A stretch of DNA of 39,416 bases from Bacteroidota bacterium (GCA_024279715.1 JAJRRH010000135.1:1-39416), one strand, 5' to 3'. Positions 20,000 through 30,412 are shown, counted from the first letter of the stretch. The notes: generated by a model not told the origin, from the letters alone. Program-made: numbers and translations.

Positions 20000-22528
20000 A
20001 TGATAAAATATCTTCTTAAAATAGGAGCATTAGTTTTTTGTTTATTTATATTCAATACGACTCTCGCTCAGTCAGAATCTAAAGTAAAACATGAATATCC
20101 ATCAGAGTGGATGTATAATCAAAGAGCCTATCCTACAGGTACAATTAATAAAGCTGCAATAAAAAATGCCACAAAGCAGGTCATAGAAGCGAAGAATAAA
20201 AACGTAAATAAACTTAATGGCTCGTGGGAGCAAAAAGGACCATTGAATATTGGTGGTAGAATCACGGATATCGCAATTTCTCCAGACAACGACAATCATT
20301 TTTACATAGGCACGTCTGTTGGGGGTGTCTTCAAAACTACCGATAGGGGACAAACATGGTCGCCAATATTCGATGGTGTCGGGAGACCGTCAATAGGAAA
20401 CCTTGCCGTCGCACCAACGAATGCACAACGTATATATGTAGGTACGGGAGAGGCTAATGCTTCTGCTGGATCGGGAGCCTTTTTTGGAGACGGCATGTAT
20501 AGGAGTGATGACGGTGGACAGAATTGGTCTTCTATTGGACTTCCTAATTCAGAGCATATTGCAAGAATTCAAATTGATCCAAACAATCAAGATCGCTTAT
20601 TCGTGGCAGCTACAGGAGTGCTATACGGTAAGAATGATGAACGTGGAGTGTATCGTTCTATAGACGGTGGGGATAATTGGGAACAAGTACTTTTTGTATC
20701 TGACTCTACCGCCTGTATTGATCTTATCATGCATCCGGAGAATCCTAACATCTTATTGGCTGCTTTCTGGGAGCGGGTTAGATATCCGTGGGTAAGAGAC
20801 TATGCTGGGGTTACTTCTGGCGTGTATCGATCAGAGGATGGAGGAGAGACGTGGACATTATTAGCCAATGGACTACCAGCACCAGATGAGAATACAGGGC
20901 GTATTGGTTTGACAATATCCAGGTCTGGTAACTCGGATATTTACGCAAGCTATACCACTAATCAGATATCAAATACTTTTGATAAACTATTTAAATCTTC
21001 AGATTTAGGAATAACCTGGGAAGAAGTTAATTCTGGCTCTTTGAGTAGCGTGAATAGCAGTTTTGGCTGGTTCTTTGGTAATCTCCGTATTCATCCTACA
21101 GAGGAGGACGAAGTTTTTGTCTTGGGACAACAATTGTATAAAAGTAATAATAATGGCAACAGCTGGAATAATGCTACTAGCTCGATGCATGTGGATTTTC
21201 ACGCAATGGATTTTTCATGGACAGACCCCGACATGATGCTAATAGGAACTGATGGGGGATTATATATATCTGAAAATGGAGGAAATTCTTGGTCTCATTT
21301 TGAGAATCTTCCTATCACACAATTTTACAATATAGAAGTGGATGAGCAAAACCCAGAAACTATCTTCGGAGGAGCACAAGATAATAATACCTTGGTCTCT
21401 TTCAGTGGTGACCCAAGTGAATTTGAAGCTATACTCGGTGGGGATGGGTTTCATGTAAACGTAGATCCCAATGCCAGCAATATCGTATATGCAGAGTATC
21501 AGTTCGGAAATCTATTTAAATCTACTAATGGCGGTGTCAGTATGAATTCTGCAGTCGCGGGAATTGATGGTGGTGATCGTAATAATTGGAATACGCCTGT
21601 CGTACTATCCCCCTTTAATTCCGAAATAGTATATTATGGAAGTAATAAACTGTATCAATCCAATCAAGCATCTTTTTGGAATGCCATTAGTGATGATCTA
21701 ACCCATGGTCAGTTTGAGAATAGCAACTCTTTTGCAACATTAACCACTATAGCTCCTTCATACACTAACTTGGATGTGATATACACAGGAAGTGATGACG
21801 GGCGAGTGGCCGTCACTTTTGATGGTGGAGATAATTGGGAATTTGTAGACGCTCAATTACCCAACCGCTATGTAACAAGAATTGCTATCGATCCTAGTGA
21901 TGATTTGATGGCATACGTCACTTTCTCAGGGTATAAGTATGGTGATGTAGATGCTCATGTATATAAGACTACCGATGGCGGTCAGAATTGGTCTGCCATA
22001 TCATCCAACCTTCCGAATATCCCTGTTAATGAAATTGTGATATACGAGTCAGAAGAGGAGAGGTTACTCATCATTGCAAATGACCTCGGTGTGTGGTATA
22101 GCTCTGACGAGGGAGATGTATGGAGTGTAGTGGGTGATGATTTACCCATGACCATTGTAATGGATCTCCGAATACATAAACCAACACATACACTGTATGC
22201 CGGCACCTTTGGTAGATCTATCTATAGTATTGATCTCAATGAAGTTATCGCTGGAGTCAATGAGATGGAACAAATAGGAGAAGATCTCTTTGCCTATCCA
22301 ATACCAGTCAACGACATACTGTATGTAAAGACAGAAGGCACTTTAGATTTAAGAACTTCCGCCGTCTTGACGGATATAAAGGGGAGTATCGTAGGTCAGT
22401 TCTACCCTAGTTTTGAAAGTTACAATAAGTTATCTTTTGACTTAACGGATGTAGCGAATGGCACTTATTTTTTAAAGCTTAAATCGAACGTTAAGTATAA
22501 GGTAATAAAGGTGGTCGTACAACATTGA
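20000..22528 (+). CDS. Sortilin/VPS10-like BNR-repeat beta-propeller protein with T9SS C-terminal domain
   Basis: Repeated 'GGVFKTTDRGQTW', 'GMYRSDDGGQNW', 'GVYRSEDGGETW' Asp-box motifs; C-terminal 'AYPIPVNDILYVKTEG...NGTYFLKLKSNVKYKVIKVVVQH'. Confidence 0.92.
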   Translation: MIKYLLKIGALVFCLFIFNTTLAQSESKVKHEYPSEWMYNQRAYPTGTINKAAIKNATKQVIEAKNKNVNKLNGSWEQKGPLNIGGRITDIAISPDNDNHFYIGTSVGGVFKTTDRGQTWSPIFDGVGRPSIGNLAVAPTNAQRIYVGTGEANASAGSGAFFGDGMYRSDDGGQNWSSIGLPNSEHIARIQIDPNNQDRLFVAATGVLYGKNDERGVYRSIDGGDNWEQVLFVSDSTACIDLIMHPENPNILLAAFWERVRYPWVRDYAGVTSGVYRSEDGGETWTLLANGLPAPDENTGRIGLTISRSGNSDIYASYTTNQISNTFDKLFKSSDLGITWEEVNSGSLSSVNSSFGWFFGNLRIHPTEEDEVFVLGQQLYKSNNNGNSWNNATSSMHVDFHAMDFSWTDPDMMLIGTDGGLYISENGGNSWSHFENLPITQFYNIEVDEQNPETIFGGAQDNNTLVSFSGDPSEFEAILGGDGFHVNVDPNASNIVYAEYQFGNLFKSTNGGVSMNSAVAGIDGGDRNNWNTPVVLSPFNSEIVYYGSNKLYQSNQASFWNAISDDLTHGQFENSNSFATLTTIAPSYTNLDVIYTGSDDGRVAVTFDGGDNWEFVDAQLPNRYVTRIAIDPSDDLMAYVTFSGYKYGDVDAHVYKTTDGGQNWSAISSNLPNIPVNEIVIYESEEERLLIIANDLGVWYSSDEGDVWSVVGDDLPMTIVMDLRIHKPTHTLYAGTFGRSIYSIDLNEVIAGVNEMEQIGEDLFAYPIPVNDILYVKTEGTLDLRTSAVLTDIKGSIVGQFYPSFESYNKLSFDLTDVANGTYFLKLKSNVKYKVIKVVVQH

Positions 22529-22705
22529 TCCTATTGTTCTAGAGTTTATTTAATATTTCATTTTTCGTTTTTGCCCTAGAATTTTCATTTGGTAAGAATA
22601 CGTAGGGCTACTATCAACTCAGTTGTACAGACCAATTAACTAAATAATGACGCCGAATACTCATTTTCGTTTGGATATGTCTGTCAAATATTGTTTTTTG
22701 CAGTA

Positions 22706-25700
22706 ATGGTTGATTTCTCCCATAATTATAAAACCTTCCTTTGGTGTATAACATTTGTGATGTGTCATGCATTCGCAACGGCTCAGATGAGCCTAGTGGA
22801 GAATCGCTATTTTGAAACCATGACCACGGATGATAAACTCCCCTTTGATAAATTTAATTCTGGCGCTATTGATAGGGATGGATTTATTTGGATGTCAAGC
22901 GTACACGGAATAGTACGGTATGATGGTTACGAGTTTAAGGTGTATAGAAATGACATTGACGGTATCCATTCGATAGTAAATGGAAGACCTGGCAAAATAC
23001 TCATACATAAGGACAGAATGTGGATAGGTGGGTCGCTGGGATTGACTATTTTGGATTTAATGACGGGGGAATTTACAAATCTATCGGAGTTAGAACCCAA
23101 TGATTCTCTATGGACTAGCGATTTCAGAAAAATAGAATTAGACCCCGAAGGTAATCTTTGGGTAAAAAATAGCCAAGGTTTAATTAAATGTGATGCCAAA
23201 ACTTTAAGATTGACTCACCATAAAATAGATAGATATCTGAATGCTGTGGGATTGCATTTAACTAGAACTTGCGACCTAAGTTGGGATAAAAACGAAGACA
23301 ACATCGTATGGATTGGTACAGAATATGGACTTCTTAAGTACAATGTTGAAACGGAAGAGTACATAAACTATCTTTCTACTGATTTTACAGAGAATAGCGT
23401 GAAAGACAGTCTAGAATATGACCTTCATACAACTGTTATGGCAGACTCCTCAGGCATTGTTTATACTGGTATTTGGAGCACCTATTCTGGTAAAGCTCGA
23501 TGTAATGGTGTGCGTGCGTTTGATCCAAAAACAGAATCTTGGAACATGATTCATATCCCTAAGACTCGCAATGAGAGTCAAAAAATAACGGGTATATGGC
23601 ATAAGTCCATGGATGAGTTATGGATCGGACTACCTACTCGTGGACTTGCAACATACAATACAAAAACCGAGTCCTTTGTCTTTTACGATCATGATAAAAG
23701 TAATCCACATACTTTTAATGACCATGAAGTGAGATTCCCTTTAATGGATGCAATGAATAATTTATACGTAGCGACAATATCTGGATTGAGTATTGCGCAT
23801 AACCAACATAATGTTTTTAAAAGAGAAGAGTTTGTGACTTTGGACGTTCTGAATTCAGCGGGTGAAGATAAACGAGGGAGTTATGTTTTTAACTATCTTG
23901 ATACAGATAGATATGAATTTTATACGAGACACGGGGACAAAGGAGTTTTTGTAAAAGATAAAATTTCATCTAGGTCATGGATAATTCCTTTTGTTCAAAA
24001 TGAAAATTCGCCACAATCGAACTATCGTCAAGGCTTATTCGAAGATCATAATGGGGACATTTATGTTACTTCAGGAACTAACTTAATGGTGTTGGATGTC
24101 CACAATAACAGAATGACCAAGTTTAAGACGGACGAAGGAGAGGAAGTTACTTTTGATGCCGCTCTGGGGCGGCATATACTCGAGGATGATGAGAATAGAA
24201 TATGGATAGGAAGCCAGGGTGAGGAGGCGCAATTGATAGGTATAAATGCTAGTCGTGATAGTATTGTGTATTATAAAAATGAACCAAATGACCCCAATAG
24301 TCTTATTGTTAAAAACGGAATTTTAGACATGGACTTGGATGACAAAGGCAGAGTTTGGATTACCTCTGGAAATGGCACGTCATGTTTTAATCCTAACAAT
24401 AAAACATTTGAGAATTATTCAATGAATGGTGGTGTAGACCATAAGTTGATTTCAAATTTTTGTTACAACACAGTGACAGATACATTAGGTAGGAAATGGA
24501 TAAGTAGCTATGTTTTATATTGTATAGACGAGACAAAGCCAGAAGGTGAAAAAATTGAAGTAGTATCTAATAAAGAAGGATTACCGGGAAGCCTTGTGCG
24601 TACTATGAAGCTACATCCTGATGGCACTATATGGATGGTAACAGATAATGGATTTGTACACTTTAATCCCTATGATAAAGAAATAATAGTTTACACGACA
24701 AAAGAAGGAATTCCTAGAAATCAAATGTGGGATGATTACTTCTATATTACCGTTAAAGGGGAAGTAAGAATTTCTTCACACAATGGTAGCATAGAGTATC
24801 AGCCCGAATACGAAAAGAGCCTTCATGTGCCGAGTGTGGTCCTCACGGATTTTGAAGTCAAAGGAAAAACTTGGGGAAATAGCTTGGGGCTAAACACAAA
24901 GGATACAATCTTCTTGAGTTACAAGGAGAATTTCTTTGCTTTTAAATATGCTACGATGAATTTTGCCCCTCGTTTCGACAATACTTACCAGTATCAGTTA
25001 GAGGGAGTAGATGATGACTGGGTGGAAGGTGGAACAAGGAGGTATGCTAGCTATACGGATGTGGACGGAGGGTATTATACTTTCAAGGTAAAAGCGCAAG
25101 ACCGATTTGGAAATAACGCAGATAAAATTCTTTCGAAAGTTATTTTTATTTCAACCCCATATTGGAAGACTTGGTGGTTTAGAGGTATTATTGGTCTGAT
25201 AATTTTGGCTCTTCTTGCTGAAGCTATACAGTATCGGATGAATAATATACGAAGAGAGAAAGATTTGAAAGCAAAACTTGCTGAAAATGAAATGATCGCT
25301 TTGAGAGCACAAATGAATCCTCATTTTCTCTTCAATACGATAAATTCTATTAAGCGATTTATCATCAAGAATGAAACGAGTATCGCTGCCGATCATTTGA
25401 CGAAATTCTCTCGTCTGGTGCGATTGATTTTGAATAATTCTAATAGCAAAACAATCGTACTCAAGGACGAATTGGAGGCGCTAAGATTGTATATCGATAT
25501 GGAGCGAATGCGATTTGATGACAAATTTGAATTTGAAATTAACATAGATAGTTCTGTCCAAGTCGATAACATTGAAATTCCTCCGATGCTATTACAGCCC
25601 TTCGTCGAAAATGCAATATGGCATGGATTAATGCACAAGACGGACGGAGAAGGGCGTGTGGTGATAAAACTCAACGTTATAGATGAATATCTTGTATGCA

Positions 25701-25930
25701 CTATTGAAGACAATGGTATTGGTAGAAAAAAAGCTGCTGAAATGAAAAGCAAATCTGCGTTAAAGAAAAAATCACTTGGAATGGAATTGACAAAAAGAAG
25801 AATTGAACTCTTGGATCAATTTGCACAGAGTGAAGTGGTGAACCTTGAAATAATTGATTTAATAGATGATAGTGGTCAATCGGGAGGCACGAAAGTGATA
25901 GTAAGAATTCCTATAACAACCAATAAATAA
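22706..25930 (+). CDS. Two-component regulator propeller sensor histidine kinase (Reg_prop / Y_Y_Y / LytS-type His_kinase)
   Basis: Propeller repeats ('GNLWVKNSQGLIKCD', 'IWIGTEYGLLKYN'), Y_Y_Y region 'YQYQLEGVDDDWVEGG', TM 'GIIGLIILALLAEAIQY', H-box 'RAQMNPHFLFNTINSIKRFI', ATPase 'VENAIWHGL'. Confidence 0.93.
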   Translation: MVDFSHNYKTFLWCITFVMCHAFATAQMSLVENRYFETMTTDDKLPFDKFNSGAIDRDGFIWMSSVHGIVRYDGYEFKVYRNDIDGIHSIVNGRPGKILIHKDRMWIGGSLGLTILDLMTGEFTNLSELEPNDSLWTSDFRKIELDPEGNLWVKNSQGLIKCDAKTLRLTHHKIDRYLNAVGLHLTRTCDLSWDKNEDNIVWIGTEYGLLKYNVETEEYINYLSTDFTENSVKDSLEYDLHTTVMADSSGIVYTGIWSTYSGKARCNGVRAFDPKTESWNMIHIPKTRNESQKITGIWHKSMDELWIGLPTRGLATYNTKTESFVFYDHDKSNPHTFNDHEVRFPLMDAMNNLYVATISGLSIAHNQHNVFKREEFVTLDVLNSAGEDKRGSYVFNYLDTDRYEFYTRHGDKGVFVKDKISSRSWIIPFVQNENSPQSNYRQGLFEDHNGDIYVTSGTNLMVLDVHNNRMTKFKTDEGEEVTFDAALGRHILEDDENRIWIGSQGEEAQLIGINASRDSIVYYKNEPNDPNSLIVKNGILDMDLDDKGRVWITSGNGTSCFNPNNKTFENYSMNGGVDHKLISNFCYNTVTDTLGRKWISSYVLYCIDETKPEGEKIEVVSNKEGLPGSLVRTMKLHPDGTIWMVTDNGFVHFNPYDKEIIVYTTKEGIPRNQMWDDYFYITVKGEVRISSHNGSIEYQPEYEKSLHVPSVVLTDFEVKGKTWGNSLGLNTKDTIFLSYKENFFAFKYATMNFAPRFDNTYQYQLEGVDDDWVEGGTRRYASYTDVDGGYYTFKVKAQDRFGNNADKILSKVIFISTPYWKTWWFRGIIGLIILALLAEAIQYRMNNIRREKDLKAKLAENEMIALRAQMNPHFLFNTINSIKRFIIKNETSIAADHLTKFSRLVRLILNNSNSKTIVLKDELEALRLYIDMERMRFDDKFEFEINIDSSVQVDNIEIPPMLLQPFVENAIWHGLMHKTDGEGRVVIKLNVIDEYLVCTIEDNGIGRKKAAEMKSKSALKKKSLGMELTKRRIELLDQFAQSEVVNLEIIDLIDDSGQSGGTKVIVRIPITTNK

Positions 25931-25937
25931 TAAAACA

Positions 25938-26669
25938 ATGAAAGTAGTATTAGTAGATGATGAAAAACATGCTTTAGAAACATTTGAATGGGAGCTAAAG
26001 CAGTGTGATATGGATATTGAGATCCTAGGGATGTTTGATAACCCAAAAGAAGCACTCGTATTTCTGCAAAAAAATGAAATTGATGTTTTGTTTTTGGATG
26101 TTGAAATGCCATTTATGAATGGTTTTGAACTGCTTGAAGCGCTGGGAGATATTGATTTCGATGTGGTATTTACTACAGCGTATGACCAATTTGCTCTGCA
26201 TGCATTTCAAGTCAGTGCTATTGGCTACCTCTTGAAGCCAATTGATAGAGGTGAATTAATGTCAACGCTTGAGAAGATTGATCAATCCAGTATGGGCAAG
26301 ACCACACAAGAACAATTAGAGCTTTTAGCAAAAAGACTAAAGGGAGACAATCAAAAAATTGCGTTACCAAGTCTCGAAGGACTAGAATTTGTTAATATAG
26401 AAGATATAATTAGATGTCAATCGGATAGTAATTATACCAATATCCACCTCGAGGGCCCACGTAAAATCTTAGTGTCAAAAACCCTCAAACAGATTTCAGA
26501 ATTACTAAAAGAAGGGCCGTTTTATAGAGTGCATAATTCACATCTTATTAATCTCAAAAAAATAAAAAACTATGTGCGGGGTGATGGCGGATATGTGATC
26601 CTTGAAGATGGCTCTGAAATAGATGTATCTCGTAGTAAGAAGAAAGACTTCTTGAGTATTTTTTCATGA
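25938..26669 (+). CDS. LytTR family response regulator
   Basis: Receiver 'KVVLVDDEKHALETF...VLFLDVEMPFMNGFELL', LytTR 'FVNIEDIIRCQSDSNYTNIHLEGPRKILVSKTLKQI...FYRVHNSHLINLKKIK'; 7 nt after the kinase. Confidence 0.96.
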   Translation: MKVVLVDDEKHALETFEWELKQCDMDIEILGMFDNPKEALVFLQKNEIDVLFLDVEMPFMNGFELLEALGDIDFDVVFTTAYDQFALHAFQVSAIGYLLKPIDRGELMSTLEKIDQSSMGKTTQEQLELLAKRLKGDNQKIALPSLEGLEFVNIEDIIRCQSDSNYTNIHLEGPRKILVSKTLKQISELLKEGPFYRVHNSHLINLKKIKNYVRGDGGYVILEDGSEIDVSRSKKKDFLSIFS

Positions 26670-26688
26670 TTTCGAAATGTTTTGATAA

Positions 26689-26808
26689 TTACTTCTCGTC
26701 TTGCTTGTCCTTAGGGGATAGTTTATACATTAAGTACCCAAAGCCGAGAATAATATGCAGCAAAACTATTCCGCCAATAATGTAATACATTGTGCTTGAA
26801 TCTTCCAT
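26689..26808 (-). CDS. 39-aa putative single-pass membrane micro-protein
   Basis: Reverse-strand ATG...TAA translates to MEDSSTMYYIIGGIVLLHIILGFGYLMYKLSPKDKQDEK: one TM helix with a charged C-tail. Absent from the supplied ORF track. Confidence 0.6.
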   Translation of the reverse strand: MEDSSTMYYIIGGIVLLHIILGFGYLMYKLSPKDKQDEK

Positions 26809-26867
26809 CTTAATTTAATTTATTACAAAGTTAAAGTGTTTTAATGTCTGCAAGAATCTGTGTGAAT

Positions 26868-28199
26868 TTATTCAAATACCACCTTTTTGATAATTCGATC
26901 ATTCTCTGTAAAGCATACGAACGTGTATTCTCCTTTTGGTAGCATGCTTAAGTCTATGCGATTTCCTGTCGTTAAACTTTTTTCTAATACTTCTTCTCCC
27001 AATGAATTTATTATTTTAATCAATCGTATTTCTTCTCCTTCGATAGTCACTATGCCTGTGCTAGGATTTGGATAAATCGATATGGTGATAGGAGCATTGT
27101 TGTCTTTGATTCCTACGACAGTTATACTGTGACATTCTGATAATTTGGAGCAGATGCCGTCGTCGAGAATTACCGCATAATTGCCGGTCTCGGTAGGGGC
27201 GAAGTCTTGTTGAGTTGCACCATTAATAGGTTGCCATTCATTATCACAATTTACCCATTGGTAACTGACGCTTGTAGCATTAGCATGTATTGTGGATTGA
27301 GTGTATGAAATACTTGTGTCTACAGTCGTACAGCAGGGGATACCTTCGCCACATGGAAAGCCATCCCATATCTCTATGTCATCAATCCATTGTCCGATTG
27401 AATCTGCGCTGGAGTAATTGGTGAAAAGCATTATTCTGTCAATAGGTTCTGCAATTTTATTTGGACCAAAATGATCGGCAACAACATTGCCATTGATAGC
27501 CCACCAGAATCTACCGTCATCGCCCGTACTTCTATGCCAAAAGAATTCCACGGATAGCCATTCGCCAGTAGGTACTGCTATATCATGATTCTCCTCATAC
27601 CAATATTCAAGGTAGGGGTCTTCTTGATTAGCAACATTATCACCATGCACATACCAATAAATATTATCTACTAAATCCTCATAGACGTATGCTGCTATTC
27701 TATAATCTCCACTTGTTTTCCATTCGAAGAATGTTAACCATCCGTCAGAACCGAGTCTTGTCAGCAGGTCTTCTTCAAATTTTATAAGATACTTTACATA
27801 TAAATCTCCATCTTCAACAGCACCTTCCATTAAGTAAGGATCTTGTGTCCATCCTTCGTCTTTGTCAATAATCAATTGATGCAATGCGATGGTTGGATCT
27901 CCGTTGGGGTCATCTACTTCTACCAAGGTGTTTTGAATATATTCTTCCGAAGGCAGGGAGGCGTTCACCAATACTTGAAATTTTCCGATACTTTGCCAGA
28001 AAGTAATTGGCCATGTAAATTCTCCATTGTCGGAACCTTGTAGGTCTTGCCACCATGTTCCTGATTCAGGGTCGTCAGAATAAGGTACTCCCATCGTCAC
28101 ATCTTCTTCAAAGGATGATTTGAAAATCAAGTTTTGGGCGGTAGAGATTTGTATACCTAGAGAAAGAATGATAATGAGATTAATCTTTATTGAATTCAT
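26868..28199 (-). CDS. Secreted ConA-like/polysaccharide-lyase-like protein with T9SS C-terminal domain
   Basis: Signal peptide; 'FKSSFEEDVTMG...WWQDLQGSD', 'GEWLSVEFFWHRSTGDDGRFWWAINGNVVADHFG', 'IGQWIDDIEIWDGFPC'; CTD 'SIYPNPSTGIVTIEGEEIRLIKIINSLGEEVLEKSL...KGEYTFVCFTENDRIIKKVVFE'. Confidence 0.75.
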   Translation of the reverse strand: MNSIKINLIIILSLGIQISTAQNLIFKSSFEEDVTMGVPYSDDPESGTWWQDLQGSDNGEFTWPITFWQSIGKFQVLVNASLPSEEYIQNTLVEVDDPNGDPTIALHQLIIDKDEGWTQDPYLMEGAVEDGDLYVKYLIKFEEDLLTRLGSDGWLTFFEWKTSGDYRIAAYVYEDLVDNIYWYVHGDNVANQEDPYLEYWYEENHDIAVPTGEWLSVEFFWHRSTGDDGRFWWAINGNVVADHFGPNKIAEPIDRIMLFTNYSSADSIGQWIDDIEIWDGFPCGEGIPCCTTVDTSISYTQSTIHANATSVSYQWVNCDNEWQPINGATQQDFAPTETGNYAVILDDGICSKLSECHSITVVGIKDNNAPITISIYPNPSTGIVTIEGEEIRLIKIINSLGEEVLEKSLTTGNRIDLSMLPKGEYTFVCFTENDRIIKKVVFE

Positions 28200-28326
28200 T
28201 GCTATAGTGTTGGATTGAATGTGCCAAAGGTAATGAATAGTTAGTAATAAAATATGACGTATGAAGGTTAAATACCTTTTACAAAGGTGTCTTTATTTGC
28301 ATTAAAAGTCAAAAGACGGTGAAGTA

Positions 28327-28992
28327 TTACGTGTGACTTTTTCTAGGTATAGAAGAGCTTCCTGATATGTTTCTAATAGAATAGAGGATGTAAATAGTGC
28401 CAATGATCGAGGGGAGAATCCAAGCAATCATAACATCTCCATACCCAAGCCCTGCGATAATGAAGGCTGTGATAGAGGAAATGAATGCACCAAGCATCTT
28501 GGAGATATGGATTCGAAGCCAGCTTGTAGAAGTTCTTTTTTTGATACTATAAAACTTAAAATCCTTAAGGCTAAGAAGCAATCCAAAACCACCAAAAAAC
28601 AAGTAAAGAATGTTGCCGTATGCCTCTTGGGTGATGCCATATACACCTTTGAACAGCATTGCACTTGACGTTAAAATCATTGCCATAGATATCACTTTAT
28701 CTATATTCGATACTTCTTTTTTTCCTTTATGCAACAAGGCTCTTTGTCCCGTAAGTATTAGGTATATAGTGAAAAGACTGATGCTAAAAAGGAAAGGATT
28801 TTTATGGACAGGCATCAAAGCAATGGGCATGGATATTGCCGAACTAATAATCATGCCATAGGAGAATACTTTGCCAAGGAGTTTGTGTTGTTTTGTGCCT
28901 TTTTTTAGAATCACTATACCAATTCCTGCAATCAGCGCTATTCCTCCAAAAAAGGCATGAATATAAATGAGAATTGTTATTGTTGACTCCAT
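28327..28992 (-). CDS. Multi-pass membrane protein (DUF2306-like)
   Basis: About six hydrophobic segments; 'IHAFFGGIALIAGIGIVILKKGTKQHKLLGKVFSYGMIISS' resembles heme-protein-like/DUF2306 families. Confidence 0.65.
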   Translation of the reverse strand: MESTITILIYIHAFFGGIALIAGIGIVILKKGTKQHKLLGKVFSYGMIISSAISMPIALMPVHKNPFLFSISLFTIYLILTGQRALLHKGKKEVSNIDKVISMAMILTSSAMLFKGVYGITQEAYGNILYLFFGGFGLLLSLKDFKFYSIKKRTSTSWLRIHISKMLGAFISSITAFIIAGLGYGDVMIAWILPSIIGTIYILYSIRNISGSSSIPRKSHT

Positions 28993-29092
28993 GATTCTTG
29001 AAATAGAGTGGATGCAAATATGCCATAAAACAACTAAAGTTTATAATAAATCTACCTCAACTGTTGAATATCGGGGTTGAACTGAGATTGTC

Positions 29093-30412
29093 TTATGTAA
29101 ATAAATTAATAGAGCTAGCACCGGCACTCTTTGGAGCACGACGTTGATCCATCATAATGGTTTGTTTTCTGTCTGGCCCTACAGATACAATACTTATTGG
29201 TGTCTCTAATTCACGTTCAAGATAAGTGATATATTCATACATTTCAAGCGGAAGGTCTTCTGCATCTGATAGCCCTGTAAGGTCAGTTTTCCAACCTTTC
29301 ATTTCGATATACACTGGTTCTAGATCCATGTCATTCGCCTCAAAAGGAAGGATGTCAATTTTTCCGTCTTTAGTATTGTAGTGCGTACAGATTTTGATGG
29401 TATCAAAGGTGTCCATTACATCAGCTTTCATCATATTTAGATGGGTGACACCATTGATCATTATGGCATATTTCAGAGCAGGTAAATCTAGCCATCCACA
29501 TCGTCTTTCTCTACCAGTAGTGGCGCCATATTCATGTCCTAAAGCTCTTAATTTCCCTCCTGTTTCGTCAAATAATTCGGTTGGAAAAGGACCTGATCCT
29601 ACTCGGGTGCAGTATGCTTTGAAAATACCATATACATTGCCAATCTTATTTGGGGGGATTCCAAGGCCGGTAGATGCGCCAGCCGCAGTGGTATTGGATG
29701 AGGTGACGAACGGGTAGGAGCCAAAGTCAATATCCAATAACGATCCTTGTGCCCCTTCAGCGAGTACTGCTTTGCCATTTCGAAGGGCATTGTTGATGTA
29801 ATACTCACTGTCTATTATCTGAAATCGTTGTAGGAATTCAATCGCTTCTAGCCACTTGTTTTCCTCTTCTTGTATGTCATACTCAAAGTCCTACATGCTG
29901 AGCAAACGTTTGTGTTTTTCTACAAGCTGACTATACTTTTCTCGAAAATTCGGAGAAAGTATGTCGCCTACACGCAATCCATTTCTTCCTGTCTTGTCCA
30001 TATAAGTAGGACCAATGCCTTTGAGGGTAGATCCTATTTTTAATTTACCCTTGGCAGCTTCAGATGCAGCATCCAGAACTCTATGGGTAGGTAATATGAG
30101 ATGTGCTTTTTTTGAAATCAATAAGCGATCAATAACCGGTACATTCATTACCTCCAAAGCATCTATTTCTTTCTTGAAAATAATAGGATCGATAACGACA
30201 CCATTGCCCACAAGGTTGATGATTCCCTCACGAAATATGCCGGAAGGAATAGTATGTAGAACGTGTTTGATGCCCTCAAATTCTAAAGTGTGACCAGCAT
30301 TTGGACCCCCTTGAAATCGAGCGATAATATCGTATTTTGGGGTCAGGACGTCAACGATTTTTCCTTTGCCCTCATCTCCCCATTGGAGCCCTAAAAGTAC
30401 ATCTGCTTGCAT
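29093..30412 (-). pseudogene. purA: Adenylosuccinate synthetase, reading frame interrupted by one in-frame TAG (29891-29893)
   Basis: N-part 'LLGLQWGDEGKGKIVDVLTPKYDIIARFQGGPNAGHTLEFEG...GIGPTYMDKTGRNGLRVGD' and C-part 'AVLAEGAQGSLLDIDFGSYPFVTSSNTTAAGASTGLG...HEYGATTGRERRCGWLDL' lie in the same frame with no indel. Total 440 codons including the final stop. Confidence 0.93.

Noticed and set aside
29891-29893. Pyrrolysine or global amber reassignment
   Set aside because: TAG terminates several other genes normally here, no pyl genes are visible, and PurA is not a known Pyl protein.
29093-30412. Two separate genes (N- and C-terminal purA halves) as in the ORF track
   Set aside because: Same frame with contiguous PurA homology across the TAG; the C-terminal 'ORF' begins at an internal TTG inside a conserved motif.
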